Origin: Bacteroidales bacterium
Lineage (GTDB): Bacteria; Bacteroidota; Bacteroidia; Bacteroidales; 4484-276
Reading direction: 5' to 3'
Length of the DNA: 64,000 nt
Assembly (NCBI GenBank): GCA_035647615.1
Contig: DASRND010000017.1
Location: 41,770 to 105,769, forward strand
Shown: positions 17,371 through 25,441 of the stretch, in pieces
Layout: each line of letters begins with the position of its first letter
Position numbering within the stretch: the stretch's first letter is position 1
Notes under the pieces: generated by a model
Told to the model about the DNA's origin: nothing
What the model saw: only the letters and a program-made list of their open reading frames with translations
Database searches by the model: none
Program-made: the position numbers and the translations under genes

Positions 17371-19053
17371 ATGAAAAAACGATTTACAACTAAAACAGTT
17401 TGGATTGCTTTGATTGTGTTCTTTATCAGCAATCTTATGCAGGCACAGCCCCAGGGCGATTTCATCGTCAGCGTTGGGAGTGCCAACAACGTAAAGAAAA
17501 TCATCCTCTTCGACACGCAGGATGGTACGCTGATGTATGATGATTATATCATACTCACGAGCCTTGACCCGGGAACAGTAAAACACGTCATTCGTGTGCA
17601 GGATGAGCTGTGGATCTCTGACCAGACTAAAGATAAGGTTCATCGTTTGGATTTAAACGGCAATGTACTTGGCGCAATTGGCGAAAGCGGCGGAATGGAC
17701 AATTTACGGGGTATGGGCATTATTAACAACCAGGTATGGCTTGCCAATTCCGGTAACGATAACGGGGCTCCTGGTAATGCAGTGATTCAAATCGATTTTG
17801 ACGGCGTAGTTACGGGCAACTTTCAGGTAGATGGCGGCCCCTGGATGTCTTTGCCCTACGCGGACAACCACGTGCTCATCAGTTTCTCCGATGCAGGCGG
17901 CTTTCCTTCTCAGATTGGCGAATACGATTTGAACGGCACTTTTCTTAACCCCTGGAATGTTCCGGGAGAAATAAAATTCATCCAACAGATTACCCCAACG
18001 GCCAATGGCAACTACCTGGCCGCCTCGTTTTCTAATTCCGCCAGCGGCTATCCCTCGGGTATACACAGATACGACAGCGAGGGCAACCATATCGAAACCA
18101 TTGGCGGAACCTCAGGCGGCGGTGCCAGGGGGTGCTGGGAATTAGGCAATGGCAATATTATGTGGACCAACGGCCAGGGAACACATATTGCCGACGTAAC
18201 CACAGGCACCAGCACGCTGGTTTATAGCGGCAGCTTCCAGTTGCTCGAAAAAATCTCCTTTGCTCCTGCTGCCATCCTTGACCCGCCAACCAATCTTGTA
18301 GCCCAACTTAACGGCACCAATGTAAGTCTGAGCTGGAACGCTCCGCCAGCCACCGACCTTACCGGTTACAGAATATATCGCGACGAAGAGCTTCTCGCTG
18401 AGGTGTCGCTTACTCCAGCCACTTACGTGGACGAAGCAGTGCCGGCAGGGACTCATATTTATGGCGTATCGGCAGTGTATTCCAATGGCGAATCACCCAA
18501 AGCCGGCCCGGTGATGATTACCATCGATGGTGCCCTTTCCAAAATTCAGGGCTTTGTGCGCGATGCTTATACCAACATTTCCATCAGCGATGCCTGGGTA
18601 AGCGCAACAAACACCGACAATGGAGCCATCACCAGCACAACACCCTTTGGCTCACACTATGTACTTTTGCTAAACGCCGGCACCTACGATGTCACGTGCA
18701 TGGCACAAAACCACCAGAGTGAGACCATCCAAAACATCGTGATCGGAGACGGGATGATAATCAGCTATGATTTTTATCTACAACCGTCAGGAGGCGACAT
18801 ATACACGGGAATATCCAACAACGGGGCTGCTACTGTAAAGATTTATCCCAATCCGGCAAACGATCATGTTGTGGTGAAGGGCAAGGATATTAAAAGCGTG
18901 CAAATAAGCAATCAGCAAGGATGCTTGATAATTAAAAACCAACTCTCATCCGACAATCAAAGAATCGACCTTAGCATGATTCCGGCAGGCTTGTATTTTA
19001 TTAAAATCCGAACAAACTCAGAAACCATCATTCAAAAACTTATTGTAAAATAA
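17371..19053 (+). CDS. T9SS-secreted beta-propeller/FnIII/carboxypeptidase-regulatory-like protein
   Basis: This 560-residue protein has a signal peptide (MKKRFTTKTVWIALIVFF to about residue 26) and an NHL-like beta-propeller at about 30-300, with strands such as DELWISDQTKDKVHRLDLNG and NNQVWLANSGND. A fibronectin type III domain follows at about 305-390 (PTNLVAQLNGTNVSLSWNAP), similar to the one in the preceding gene. A carboxypeptidase-regulatory-like beta-sandwich covers about 392-470 (IQGFVRDAYTNISISDAWVS). The T9SS type A sorting domain covers about 480-560 (KIYPNPANDHVVVKG, ending IIQKLIVK). The start at 17371 is preferred over the longer frame at 17227 because of the signal peptide, the AGGAGG and the terminator upstream. 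The function is unknown; it is probably a surface adhesin or binding protein. Confidence 0.88.
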   Translation: MKKRFTTKTVWIALIVFFISNLMQAQPQGDFIVSVGSANNVKKIILFDTQDGTLMYDDYIILTSLDPGTVKHVIRVQDELWISDQTKDKVHRLDLNGNVLGAIGESGGMDNLRGMGIINNQVWLANSGNDNGAPGNAVIQIDFDGVVTGNFQVDGGPWMSLPYADNHVLISFSDAGGFPSQIGEYDLNGTFLNPWNVPGEIKFIQQITPTANGNYLAASFSNSASGYPSGIHRYDSEGNHIETIGGTSGGGARGCWELGNGNIMWTNGQGTHIADVTTGTSTLVYSGSFQLLEKISFAPAAILDPPTNLVAQLNGTNVSLSWNAPPATDLTGYRIYRDEELLAEVSLTPATYVDEAVPAGTHIYGVSAVYSNGESPKAGPVMITIDGALSKIQGFVRDAYTNISISDAWVSATNTDNGAITSTTPFGSHYVLLLNAGTYDVTCMAQNHQSETIQNIVIGDGMIISYDFYLQPSGGDIYTGISNNGAATVKIYPNPANDHVVVKGKDIKSVQISNQQGCLIIKNQLSSDNQRIDLSMIPAGLYFIKIRTNSETIIQKLIVK

Positions 19054-19087
19054 TCGCGCACATTAACGAACAGAAAGGACAAACAAA

Positions 19088-19120
19088 AACCCGCAATGCA
19101 ATAGCATCGCGGGTTTTTTT
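19088..19120 (+). terminator. Rho-independent terminator after the second T9SS gene
   Basis: ACCCGCAATGC and GCATCGCGGGT pair with one mismatch around a four-base loop (AATA), followed by seven T. It lies 35 bases after the stop codon. Confidence 0.85.
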
Positions 19121-19261
19121 ATGAAAATACTGAAAAAGGAACTCCAGTCATTTCCTGACTTCGACAATGCGTCACCCTGAATATTTTTTCCAAAATATCT
19201 GCCTTTATTTCTGCCTACAATGTTGGTTGTTAATTTTTGGTTATTAATTTTTGGTTATTAA

Positions 19262-19876
19262 TTTTTGGTTGCGTCATCCAATTGGTGATGCAAAATCAGT
19301 AATTTAATGATATCGAAGTCAAGAGATGAAACCAAAAGGTTCAAATGTTTATAGCACAATGAATGCTAGGAATGTGTTCGACCCCGTCGGGGTCGCATCA
19401 TTCTTGCAACAATATTTTCTATAGACATGCAATCCCTTCGAGATTAAAGGCGCGAAACAGGGACAAAGTAAAACATCAAAAAAAAGATGAGAATTTTTGG
19501 TTGCGTCACCCAATTGAGTGATGCAAAATCTAGAATTTAATGATTTCGAAGTCAAGAGATGAAACCAAAGGGTTCAAATGTTTATAGCACAATGAATGCT
19601 AGGAATATGTTCGACCCCGTCGGGGTCGCATCATTCTTGCAACAATATTTTCTATAAACATACAATCCCTTCGGGATTAAAGGCGCGAAACAGGGACAAA
19701 GTAAAACATCAAAAAAAGGATGAGAATTTTTGGTTGCGTCACCAAATTGGTGATGCAAAATCGGTAATTTAATGATTACGAAGTCAAGAGATGAAGCCAA
19801 AGGGTTCAAATGTTTATAGCACAATGAATGCTAGGAATGTGTTCGACCCCGTCGGGGTCGCATCATTCTTGCAACA
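19262..19876 (+). repeat. Tandem repeat of about 233 bp, 2.6 copies
   Basis: The unit begins tttttggttgcgtca at 19262, 19494 and 19727, so the periods are 232 and 233 bases; the third copy stops at 19876. Each unit has a short frame opening ATGAAACCAAAAGGTTCAAA or close to it, reading MKPKGSNVYSTMNARN and on through FDPVGVASFLQ. Each also has the perfect palindrome GACCCCGTCGGGGTC and, in the complete copies, the phrase aaaggcgcgaaacagggac. Copies differ at scattered positions only. The frames are short and lack credible start signals, so I treat this as non-coding repeat DNA. It is preceded by three near-repeats of ttggttattaattttt (19220-19265). It fills most of the gap between the T9SS gene and the GNAT gene. 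Confidence 0.9.
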
Positions 19877-19886
19877 CCACAGTGAT

Positions 19887-20402
19887 TTATTTGTTTTTTG
19901 GAATTTGTTTTTTGGAGCTTTCCTGATGTTCTTTCCGCAGCAGCCCAAAGCTCAGGATATCCACGTAACTTCCGTTGAAGTAGCGCGCTTCACGCAACCG
20001 CCCCTCTTCGGTAAATCCTGCTTTTTTCATCAACGCCATAGCTGCCTGGTTATAGCTGATTACCTCGGCTTCGAGGCGGTGTAGATTGAGATGATCGAAA
20101 CCGTGGCTAATGAGATGCTGCATCACCAGCGTGCCCACACCCTGACGCTGGTATTCGGGATGGATAAACAAACTCAAAGCCGCCTTGCGGTTGAACCAGC
20201 GGATATTGTTATAGGCCGCCTGCCCGATAACTTTTTTATTATTTCGGATAACGAAAACTATCTCCTGCGGCATACTGTCGGGATAGGTCCAGGTTTCGGT
20301 AAGATTGCAGGCTACTTCGGGCATCAGGGCGATGCGCAGGATTTTGTTGCTGGTACTTTCGGTGGAGGAAAGAGCTATTTGATCAGAGCAAATGATTTTC
20401 AT
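19887..20402 (-). CDS. GNAT family N-acetyltransferase
   Basis: This 171-residue protein of the GNAT superfamily transfers an acetyl group from acetyl-CoA, most like the RimJ/RimL branch. The acetyl-CoA-binding motif A is HPEYQRQGVGTLVMQHLISH at about residues 95-114. Motif B is seen in YNQAAMALMKKAGFTEEGRLREARYFNG, as in ribosomal-protein and aminoglycoside-type GNATs. I take the ATG at 20402 as the start. The extended frame upstream to 20537 reads through AT-rich DNA containing a probable -7 element at 20421-20428. The substrate is unknown. Confidence 0.9.
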   Translation of the reverse strand: MKIICSDQIALSSTESTSNKILRIALMPEVACNLTETWTYPDSMPQEIVFVIRNNKKVIGQAAYNNIRWFNRKAALSLFIHPEYQRQGVGTLVMQHLISHGFDHLNLHRLEAEVISYNQAAMALMKKAGFTEEGRLREARYFNGSYVDILSFGLLRKEHQESSKKQIPKNK

Positions 20403-20420
20403 AATATTAGATTTAAAAGG

Positions 20421-20428
20421 CAAAATTA
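20421..20428 (-). promoter_or_regulatory. Probable -7 promoter element of the GNAT gene
   Basis: Read on the minus strand this is TAATTTTG, a perfect TAnnTTTG, placed 19 bases upstream of the ATG. No clear -33 element at the usual spacing was found. Confidence 0.4.
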
Positions 20429-20533
20429 AAAAACAAACTTTGCGTGAAGCATCCAAAAATAAATACCCTATACTATTCTCTATCAACATCAAAAAAAGAA
20501 TTAAAATCAACGGATCTTGAGTAAAAACACCCC

Positions 20534-20573
20534 ACAAAAAAAGGGCAATTTGTTGGGAAACAAAAGGCCCTTT
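20534..20573 (-). terminator. Rho-independent terminator after the OmpA gene
   Basis: On the minus strand AAAGGGC (20573-20567) pairs with GCCCTTT (20546-20540) and an inner TTTGTT/AACAAA hairpin extends the stem. A T-rich run follows. It lies about 48 bases beyond the distal OmpA stop at 20621. Confidence 0.8.
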
Positions 20574-20620
20574 AGAAATCTAGGGGGTTAGATTTTTGGG
20601 GAGTGGGGGTGAGACAATTT

Positions 20621-20764
20621 TTATTGAACCAGGTGTATTTCAACGCGCCTGTTTCTTGCTCTGCCCTCAGCAGTATCATTGGCAGCTACGGGGCGTAATT
20701 CGCCATATCCTATAAAAGTCATCCGTGTAGGGTCGATACCTTTGTCGACAAAATACTGCCGGAT
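20621..20764 (-). pseudogene. Second OmpA C-terminal half-domain, in frame behind the ompA stop codon
   Basis: Directly after the TAA that ends the OmpA gene at 20765, the same frame continues for 47 residues to a second TAA. It begins IRQYFVDKGIDPTR and contains MTFIGYGELRPVAANDTAEG and ARNRRVEIHLVQ. This is a second copy of the last part of an OmpA C-terminal domain. It aligns with VKDYFVKNGVAANR...RRVEINSINE at the end of the upstream gene. There is no start codon of its own. It looks like a recombination scar in which a paralogous ending, with its own stop, was placed before the original ending. Confidence 0.8.
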
Positions 20765-22147
20765 TTATTCATTGATAGAATTAATTTCTACCCTGCGGTT
20801 CAACTTACGATTTGGCTCGCCGGAATTGGGTACTAATGGGTTTTGTTCTCCAAAGCCTACAGAGTCCAGACGATTGGCAGCGACTCCGTTTTTCACAAAA
20901 TAATCTTTAACGGAAGCAGCGCGCTTCTTCGACAGTTCGAAGTTGAAGTCAGCAGGACCTGTATCATCGGTATAACCATACACGGTGTAACGCGACTTCG
21001 GATATTCGTTCATAATTTTGATGATGTTATCCAGGCTTTCTATGGAACTATCACGCAGTTTATCACTGTTGAGGTCGAACTGAATGTTCTTTTGGTTCAT
21101 TTGGATAGCTTCCTGTTTTTCAACAGGAATAATTATCGTGGTAGTTTTCTCTTCTATCGGACAACCGGCATTGCTCTTTGGACCTGGCACATTGGGGCAT
21201 AGATCCCACATATCGGGAACGCCGTCACCATCAGCATCAGGACAGCCATGTGTAGCAGCTGGGCCTGGTTCGTTGGGGCAGTGGTCGTCGATGTCGACAA
21301 CGCCATCACCGTCGGTATCAGGACAGCCCTGGTTGGCAAGGGTACCTGGCTCGTTAGGACATCTGTCCAGATGATCTGGAATCCCGTCGCCGTCCATGTC
21401 AGGACATCCGTCAGCAGAAGCAGGACCGTAGCGATCCGGACATTTGTCGAGGCTATCTACAATGCCGTCGCCATCCGTATCAGGACAGCCGTCGTGTGCT
21501 GCTACTCCCGGAACTTCCGGACAAGCATCATAAAGGTTTGGAATGCCGTCTTTATCTTTATCGATTGGCTTACCAAAACGCACGATGATGCCCGCTGAAT
21601 AATGCATGTAGTCGTTAAAGTCGAACATGTAATCATACGATCCCTGGAAGTTGAAACCTATATATTCTGATACCCAAATGTTGAAACCAACACCCATGGG
21701 AATGCTCGCATAAGTTACATCATCCAGTGTAGAACCGCTTACCCCGGTAAACAGATAAGGAGCAAACCAGCTCTTCTCGTTGATAATGTAGCCGTTGGCA
21801 AGGTGATACTCAATTTGTCCACCTACTTTCCAGAAAAAGTCGCTGTTGATGGTTTTCTCCAGTGGTATGCGATTCAGCTTGTTAGACTCTAATGTAATCT
21901 GTGAAGCAACAGCAGTAAGCGTAAATGAGTTGTTCAGCATACGGCCAAAACGCAACATGGTTGGCAATTGCTTGCCCATCCAGTTGGCATCCTGAAACTG
22001 ATCGGCAACAGGATAGTTGATTACATTGAAGTCTGCGTAGTTAGTGCTCACGCCGATAATCCAAGGGTGATAAACACTCTGAGCCTTCACTGTCGTGGTA
22101 AAGCTCGTAATCAATGCGATTGCAAAAATGAATAAGATTTTTTTCAT
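20765..22147 (-). CDS. OmpA family outer-membrane protein with TSP type 3 repeats
   Basis: This 460-residue protein has a signal peptide at residues 1-22 and an N-terminal beta-barrel at about 23-190. A run of calcium-binding thrombospondin type 3 repeats follows at about 195-330, with five DxDxDG-type units such as DKDKDGIPN, DTDGDGIVD and DADGDGVPD separated by CP motifs. An OmpA C-terminal peptidoglycan-binding domain lies at about 350-460 (YTVYGYTDDTG, LSKKRAASVKDYF, LNRRVEI). It anchors the outer membrane to the cell wall. The family is common and abundant in Bacteroidota. The gene ends in a stop that is followed in frame by another OmpA ending (20621-20764). A probable terminator lies at 20534-20573. 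Confidence 0.93.
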   Translation of the reverse strand: MKKILFIFAIALITSFTTTVKAQSVYHPWIIGVSTNYADFNVINYPVADQFQDANWMGKQLPTMLRFGRMLNNSFTLTAVASQITLESNKLNRIPLEKTINSDFFWKVGGQIEYHLANGYIINEKSWFAPYLFTGVSGSTLDDVTYASIPMGVGFNIWVSEYIGFNFQGSYDYMFDFNDYMHYSAGIIVRFGKPIDKDKDGIPNLYDACPEVPGVAAHDGCPDTDGDGIVDSLDKCPDRYGPASADGCPDMDGDGIPDHLDRCPNEPGTLANQGCPDTDGDGVVDIDDHCPNEPGPAATHGCPDADGDGVPDMWDLCPNVPGPKSNAGCPIEEKTTTIIIPVEKQEAIQMNQKNIQFDLNSDKLRDSSIESLDNIIKIMNEYPKSRYTVYGYTDDTGPADFNFELSKKRAASVKDYFVKNGVAANRLDSVGFGEQNPLVPNSGEPNRKLNRRVEINSINE

Positions 22148-22215
22148 ATTGTTTTGTATTAGTTGGTGAATAAATTTTCACGGTGCAAAAGTCCTTCATT
22201 TACCAAGGGGAAGTG

Positions 22216-22302
22216 TTACACCTAATTAGAAAAGAGTTACATCATTCACACATGCAAATTAGGAATGTGTGATACATGTAATAATTAGGTTTTTAGGTGT
22301 AA
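22216..22302. repeat. 87-bp nested imperfect palindrome
   Basis: Successive arms mirror each other around a centre near 22259. TTACACCTAA (22216-22225) pairs with TTAGGTGTAA (22293-22302), CCTAATTA (22221-22228) with TAATTAGG (22282-22289), TTACAT (22237-22242) with ATGTAA (22276-22281), and TCACACAT (22246-22253) with ATGTGTGA (22265-22272). The outer two arms overlap, so they are alternatives. It lies between the divergent ompA and cupin genes and could be a regulator site, an RNA hairpin or a small mobile-element relic. Confidence 0.7.
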
Positions 22303-22324
22303 GAGCGCTCCACTATTTCGTGTC

Positions 22325-22332
22325 TACTTTTG
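22325..22332 (+). promoter_or_regulatory. Probable -7 promoter element upstream of the cupin gene
   Basis: TACTTTTG is a perfect TAnnTTTG, 23 bases downstream of the nested palindrome and 114 bases before the cupin ATG. No good -33 element is seen, so a regulator acting through the palindrome is possible. Confidence 0.35.
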
Positions 22333-22445
22333 TCGAACTATAATTAGTGTGATCAAACCAAACTTTTCAGGAGACCTATTAGGGATCGATGCCGCTGAAT
22401 TGGATTGAAATAAAAAGAAGTACAAACTTTTAAAAACTATGAATC

Positions 22446-22856
22446 ATGATCAAACCAACAGACGGCGCTGCCAAAACAGATGAAAAAATTGATGATAAAG
22501 TATTAAGGAGGAAGGAATTAGAACATGAAAAATCAAAATCCTTTATCATCGTGGAAATTATTGAGTATGTCCCCAATTCAGTTGTGATTAAAACAATCAT
22601 CAAAAAGACAACAGGAAATGTTACTGTATCGTCATTTGATACCGGGGAAGCACTAACCGAAAAAACCTCTCCATTTGATACATTTATTCAGGTGATTGAT
22701 GGAAAAGCTGAGATTGTCATTGATGGGAATTTCAATTTGCTCAACACCGGAGAATCTATTATTATCCCTGCGCATTCCCGAAATATTATCAAAGCCAGTG
22801 AGCGGTTCAAAATGATTTCTACGATTATCAAGAGCGGATATGATGAAGTAATCTAA
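22446..22856 (+). CDS. Small cupin-domain protein
   Basis: This 136-residue protein has a C-terminal cupin-like beta-barrel: PFDTFIQVIDGKAEIVIDGN at about residues 76-95, followed by LLNTGESIIIPAHSRNIIKA. The usual metal-binding His residues of cupin motif 1 are absent (FDTFIQV replaces the HxH pattern). Metal-dependent catalysis is therefore doubtful, and a sensory or binding role is possible. The N-terminal 50 residues are charged. It opens the AT-richer block running to about 29.1 kb. Confidence 0.75.
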   Translation: MIKPTDGAAKTDEKIDDKVLRRKELEHEKSKSFIIVEIIEYVPNSVVIKTIIKKTTGNVTVSSFDTGEALTEKTSPFDTFIQVIDGKAEIVIDGNFNLLNTGESIIIPAHSRNIIKASERFKMISTIIKSGYDEVI

Positions 22857-22957
22857 GGTGTTGCAAGAAGTCAAGTCTATCAAAATTAATAACAGTAAAA
22901 ACAACAAGATGAATCTGAAAGACAGAGGAGTCGGTTTAATAAATAAAAATTGAAATA

Positions 22958-23464
22958 ATGAAAACGAAGTTTATTTTAACAACAATTGCTTTACTCATGT
23001 TTTCCGGCTTTGCCTTTAGCCAAAGCCCTTTGCCAGTTGGTAAAGCTCAACTTAATCTTGGAGTTGGCTTCTCAAGTTGGGGCGTCCCGTTTTATATTGG
23101 AATAGATTACAGTGTTCACAAGGATATTACGATTGGCGGTGAATTTTCTTATCGTTCTTACAATGATGATTGGGACAATCATAAATATCATCACAATGTA
23201 ATGGGATTCGCGGGTAATGGGAATTATCACTTTAACAGTTTGTTGGATATTCCACAAAATTGGGACTTTTATGCTGGCCTAAACGTGGGCTTTTATGTAT
23301 GGTCATCTCCCAAAGATTATCATGGAGACAACACTTCAGGTCTGGGTTTAGGCGCCCAGATTGGTGGCCGATATTATTTTAACGACAAAGTCGGCCTGAA
23401 CCTTGAATTTGGTGGCGGCAATGCATTTTCCAGTGGCAAAATTGGCTTATCGATAAAACTTTAA
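22958..23464 (+). CDS. Small outer-membrane beta-barrel protein
   Basis: This 168-residue protein has a signal peptide (MKTKFILTTIALLMFSGFAFSQ) followed by alternating-residue beta strands typical of a small outer-membrane barrel: KAQLNLGVGFSSWGVPFYIG, ITIGGEFSYRSYND, GLGLGAQIGGRYYF. It ends in GKIGLSIKL, with Leu rather than the usual terminal aromatic residue. No specific family function is known. The stop at 23464 is followed in the same frame by the tail of an AI-2E-type transporter, suggesting a deletion joint just behind this gene. Confidence 0.75.
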   Translation: MKTKFILTTIALLMFSGFAFSQSPLPVGKAQLNLGVGFSSWGVPFYIGIDYSVHKDITIGGEFSYRSYNDDWDNHKYHHNVMGFAGNGNYHFNSLLDIPQNWDFYAGLNVGFYVWSSPKDYHGDNTSGLGLGAQIGGRYYFNDKVGLNLEFGGGNAFSSGKIGLSIKL

Positions 23465-23740
23465 TGTTCCCACGGGTATTTCATCCAGTTGATCGACAAC
23501 AACTACATTGTTCCCAAAATTGTGGCCTCCAAAGTAAAAGTCAATGCCCTTGTTTCTATTATTGTCATACTGGCATTTGGAGCTTTATGGGGTATTCCGG
23601 GGATGTTTGTTTCAATCCCGCTCACAGCAATAGTTAAGGTCATCTTCGATCAAATCGATTCTTTAAAACCGTGGGGATTTCTATTGGGTGACACGATGCC
23701 GGATAGCGCAATTTTTAATATCAAAATCAAAAAGAAATAG
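23465..23740 (+). pseudogene. C-terminal remnant of an AI-2E family transporter
   Basis: The frame of the preceding barrel gene continues past its stop with GYFIQLIDNNYIVPKIVASK, then VNALVSIIVILAFGALWGIP and GMFVSIPLTAIVKVIFDQID. It ends LKPWGFLLGDTMP plus a short tail. This is the conserved C-terminal region of AI-2E/PerM-type membrane proteins, which normally have about 350 residues. The N-terminal three quarters are missing. An internal ATG at 23489 could start only an 83-residue piece lacking most membrane segments, so I call it a pseudogene. Confidence 0.75.
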
Positions 23741-23806
23741 CCAGCCTGCCCCTACAGCTCGGAGTTCTAATAGGCCTGGTGCAGAAAACTATTTATACAC
23801 TAAAAA

Positions 23807-24646
23807 ATGAAAAAGATAATCCCCATCATAAAAGTAAAGAGTTTCGCTACCGCGCAAACCATCAAACTCAGCGAAAAAACCATTGCAAAAACAAAAATAG
23901 CACATGGCTTTTTCTCTGAAGTGGGCAATATGTCCATGTTCATCGGGAGTATCTTCAAGGAAACCTTTTCTGTGCATTTTGAATTTAAAGAATTTCTTCG
24001 TCAATGTTTTGAAATAGGGAATAAGTCACTGCCGCTGGTTGCCATTACAGGTGCTATCATGGGCCTTGTACTCACCATTCAATCCCGTCCTCCTCTGGAA
24101 GATTTTGGCGCTGTAACCATGCTTCCCGGTATGGTTGCAATATCTATTATTCGTGAAATTGGCCCGGTAATTACCGCCTTGATCTGTGCAGGTAAAATAG
24201 GTTCGGGAATGGGAGCCGAACTGGGATCGATGCGCGTGACCGAGCAAATTGATGCCATGGAAGTTTCTGCTACCAATCCTATCAAATTTCTGGTTGTGAC
24301 GCGCGTCATTGCAGCCACTATCATGCTGCCCATCCTGGTGTTGTTTGCTGATGCCTTTGGACTTATGGGCAGTTGGGTCGGTTATAACATAAAAGGCGAT
24401 ATGAATCTTGTGTTATTCTTTTCCCGCGCATTCAGCGTCATCGATTTTTCAGACCTATTCCCTGCCATTATCAAAACCTTTTTCTTCGGAGCTGTGATAG
24501 GCGTTGTAGGATGCTACAAAGGATTCAACGCAGGCAGAGGAACTGAGAGTGTGGGGAAAGCTGCAAACTCAGCAGTAGTGCTGGCATCTTTACTTGTGAT
24601 AGTTGTGGATATGATTGCTGTTCAAATAACTGATATGATGCAATGA
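23807..24646 (+). CDS. mlaE: MCE-type lipid ABC transporter permease (MlaE)
   Basis: This is the 279-residue integral inner-membrane permease of an MCE transport system, which moves phospholipid between the inner and outer membranes. The family hallmarks are present: several hydrophobic segments from about residue 75 to the end, the conserved stretch MVAISIIREIGPVITALICAGKIGSGMGAELGSMRVTEQIDAMEV at about residues 110-155 in family order, and VVDMIAVQ at the C-terminus. An N-terminal extension of about 60 residues is polar. The stop overlaps the start of the ATPase gene by four bases (ATGA). Confidence 0.93.
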   Translation: MKKIIPIIKVKSFATAQTIKLSEKTIAKTKIAHGFFSEVGNMSMFIGSIFKETFSVHFEFKEFLRQCFEIGNKSLPLVAITGAIMGLVLTIQSRPPLEDFGAVTMLPGMVAISIIREIGPVITALICAGKIGSGMGAELGSMRVTEQIDAMEVSATNPIKFLVVTRVIAATIMLPILVLFADAFGLMGSWVGYNIKGDMNLVLFFSRAFSVIDFSDLFPAIIKTFFFGAVIGVVGCYKGFNAGRGTESVGKAANSAVVLASLLVIVVDMIAVQITDMMQ

Positions 24647-25425
24647 AAAATTTAATATCAGATAGCATCATCGAAGCATCGGCCGGAAGCAAAGTCGACG
24701 ATCCTGTGATTGAAATTAAAAACCTGAAAAAAAGCTTTGGAACACAGGATGTTTTGACAAATGTTTCCCTCAAACTTTTACCAGGTGAAAATCTTGTTGT
24801 GCTCGGAAAATCAGGATCAGGCAAGTCAGTTCTTATCAAGTGTATTGTCCGGTTATTGAATCCCGATGGAGGTACCATTGACGTACTCGGAACAGAAGTA
24901 AATTCATTAAACAAAAAACAACTAGGTGAATTAAGACAGAAAATTGGTTTCCTTTTCCAGAGTGGTGCCTTGTACGATTCTATGTCGGTGCGGCAAAATC
25001 TTGAATTCCCTTTGCGTAGGATTAAAAAACACATGACCAAAAAAGAGGTCAACGACAAGATACATGAGGCATTGGAAAATGTTGGGCTTGAGAGTGCTTT
25101 GGATAAAATGCCTTCGCAACTGTCAGGCGGAATGCGCAAACGGATAAGTCTGGCCCGCACCATTGTGGTGGATCCCCTGATCATGCTTTACGACGAACCT
25201 ACAACGGGACTCGACCCGGTAACTTCTGATGAGATAAGTGCGCTTATCAATGCTGTTCAGAAAAAATATAAAACCTCTTCCATCATCATTACGCATGATA
25301 TTGAATGTGCTCTGGCTACTGCCGATCGCGCTATAATGCTGAAGGATGGAGAAGTTTACACAGAAGGAAAGATCGAGGAATTTCAAAACTCGACAGATCC
25401 TTTAATAAAATCATTCTTCAAATAA
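24643..25425 (+). CDS. mlaF: MCE-type lipid ABC transporter ATPase (MlaF)
   Basis: This is the 260-residue ATP-binding subunit that powers the MlaE permease. Walker A is GKSGSGKSVLIK at about residues 64-75, the Q-loop is IGFLFQSGALYDSMSV, the ABC signature is LSGGMRKRISLARTI near residue 163, and Walker B is LIMLYDEPTTGLDP near residue 182. The switch His is in IIITHD near residue 215. SGALYDSM and SGGMRKR are typical of the MlaF branch. It is translationally coupled to mlaE and followed 16 bases later by mlaD. Confidence 0.95.
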   Translation: MKNLISDSIIEASAGSKVDDPVIEIKNLKKSFGTQDVLTNVSLKLLPGENLVVLGKSGSGKSVLIKCIVRLLNPDGGTIDVLGTEVNSLNKKQLGELRQKIGFLFQSGALYDSMSVRQNLEFPLRRIKKHMTKKEVNDKIHEALENVGLESALDKMPSQLSGGMRKRISLARTIVVDPLIMLYDEPTTGLDPVTSDEISALINAVQKKYKTSSIIITHDIECALATADRAIMLKDGEVYTEGKIEEFQNSTDPLIKSFFK

Positions 25426-25441
25426 TTTAAGATTTACAGAT

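Noticed and set aside
19349..19824. Two similar minus-strand frames of 68 and 80 codons
   Set aside because: They are produced by the 233-bp tandem repeat. They resemble each other only because the DNA is repeated, and they have no start or domain support.
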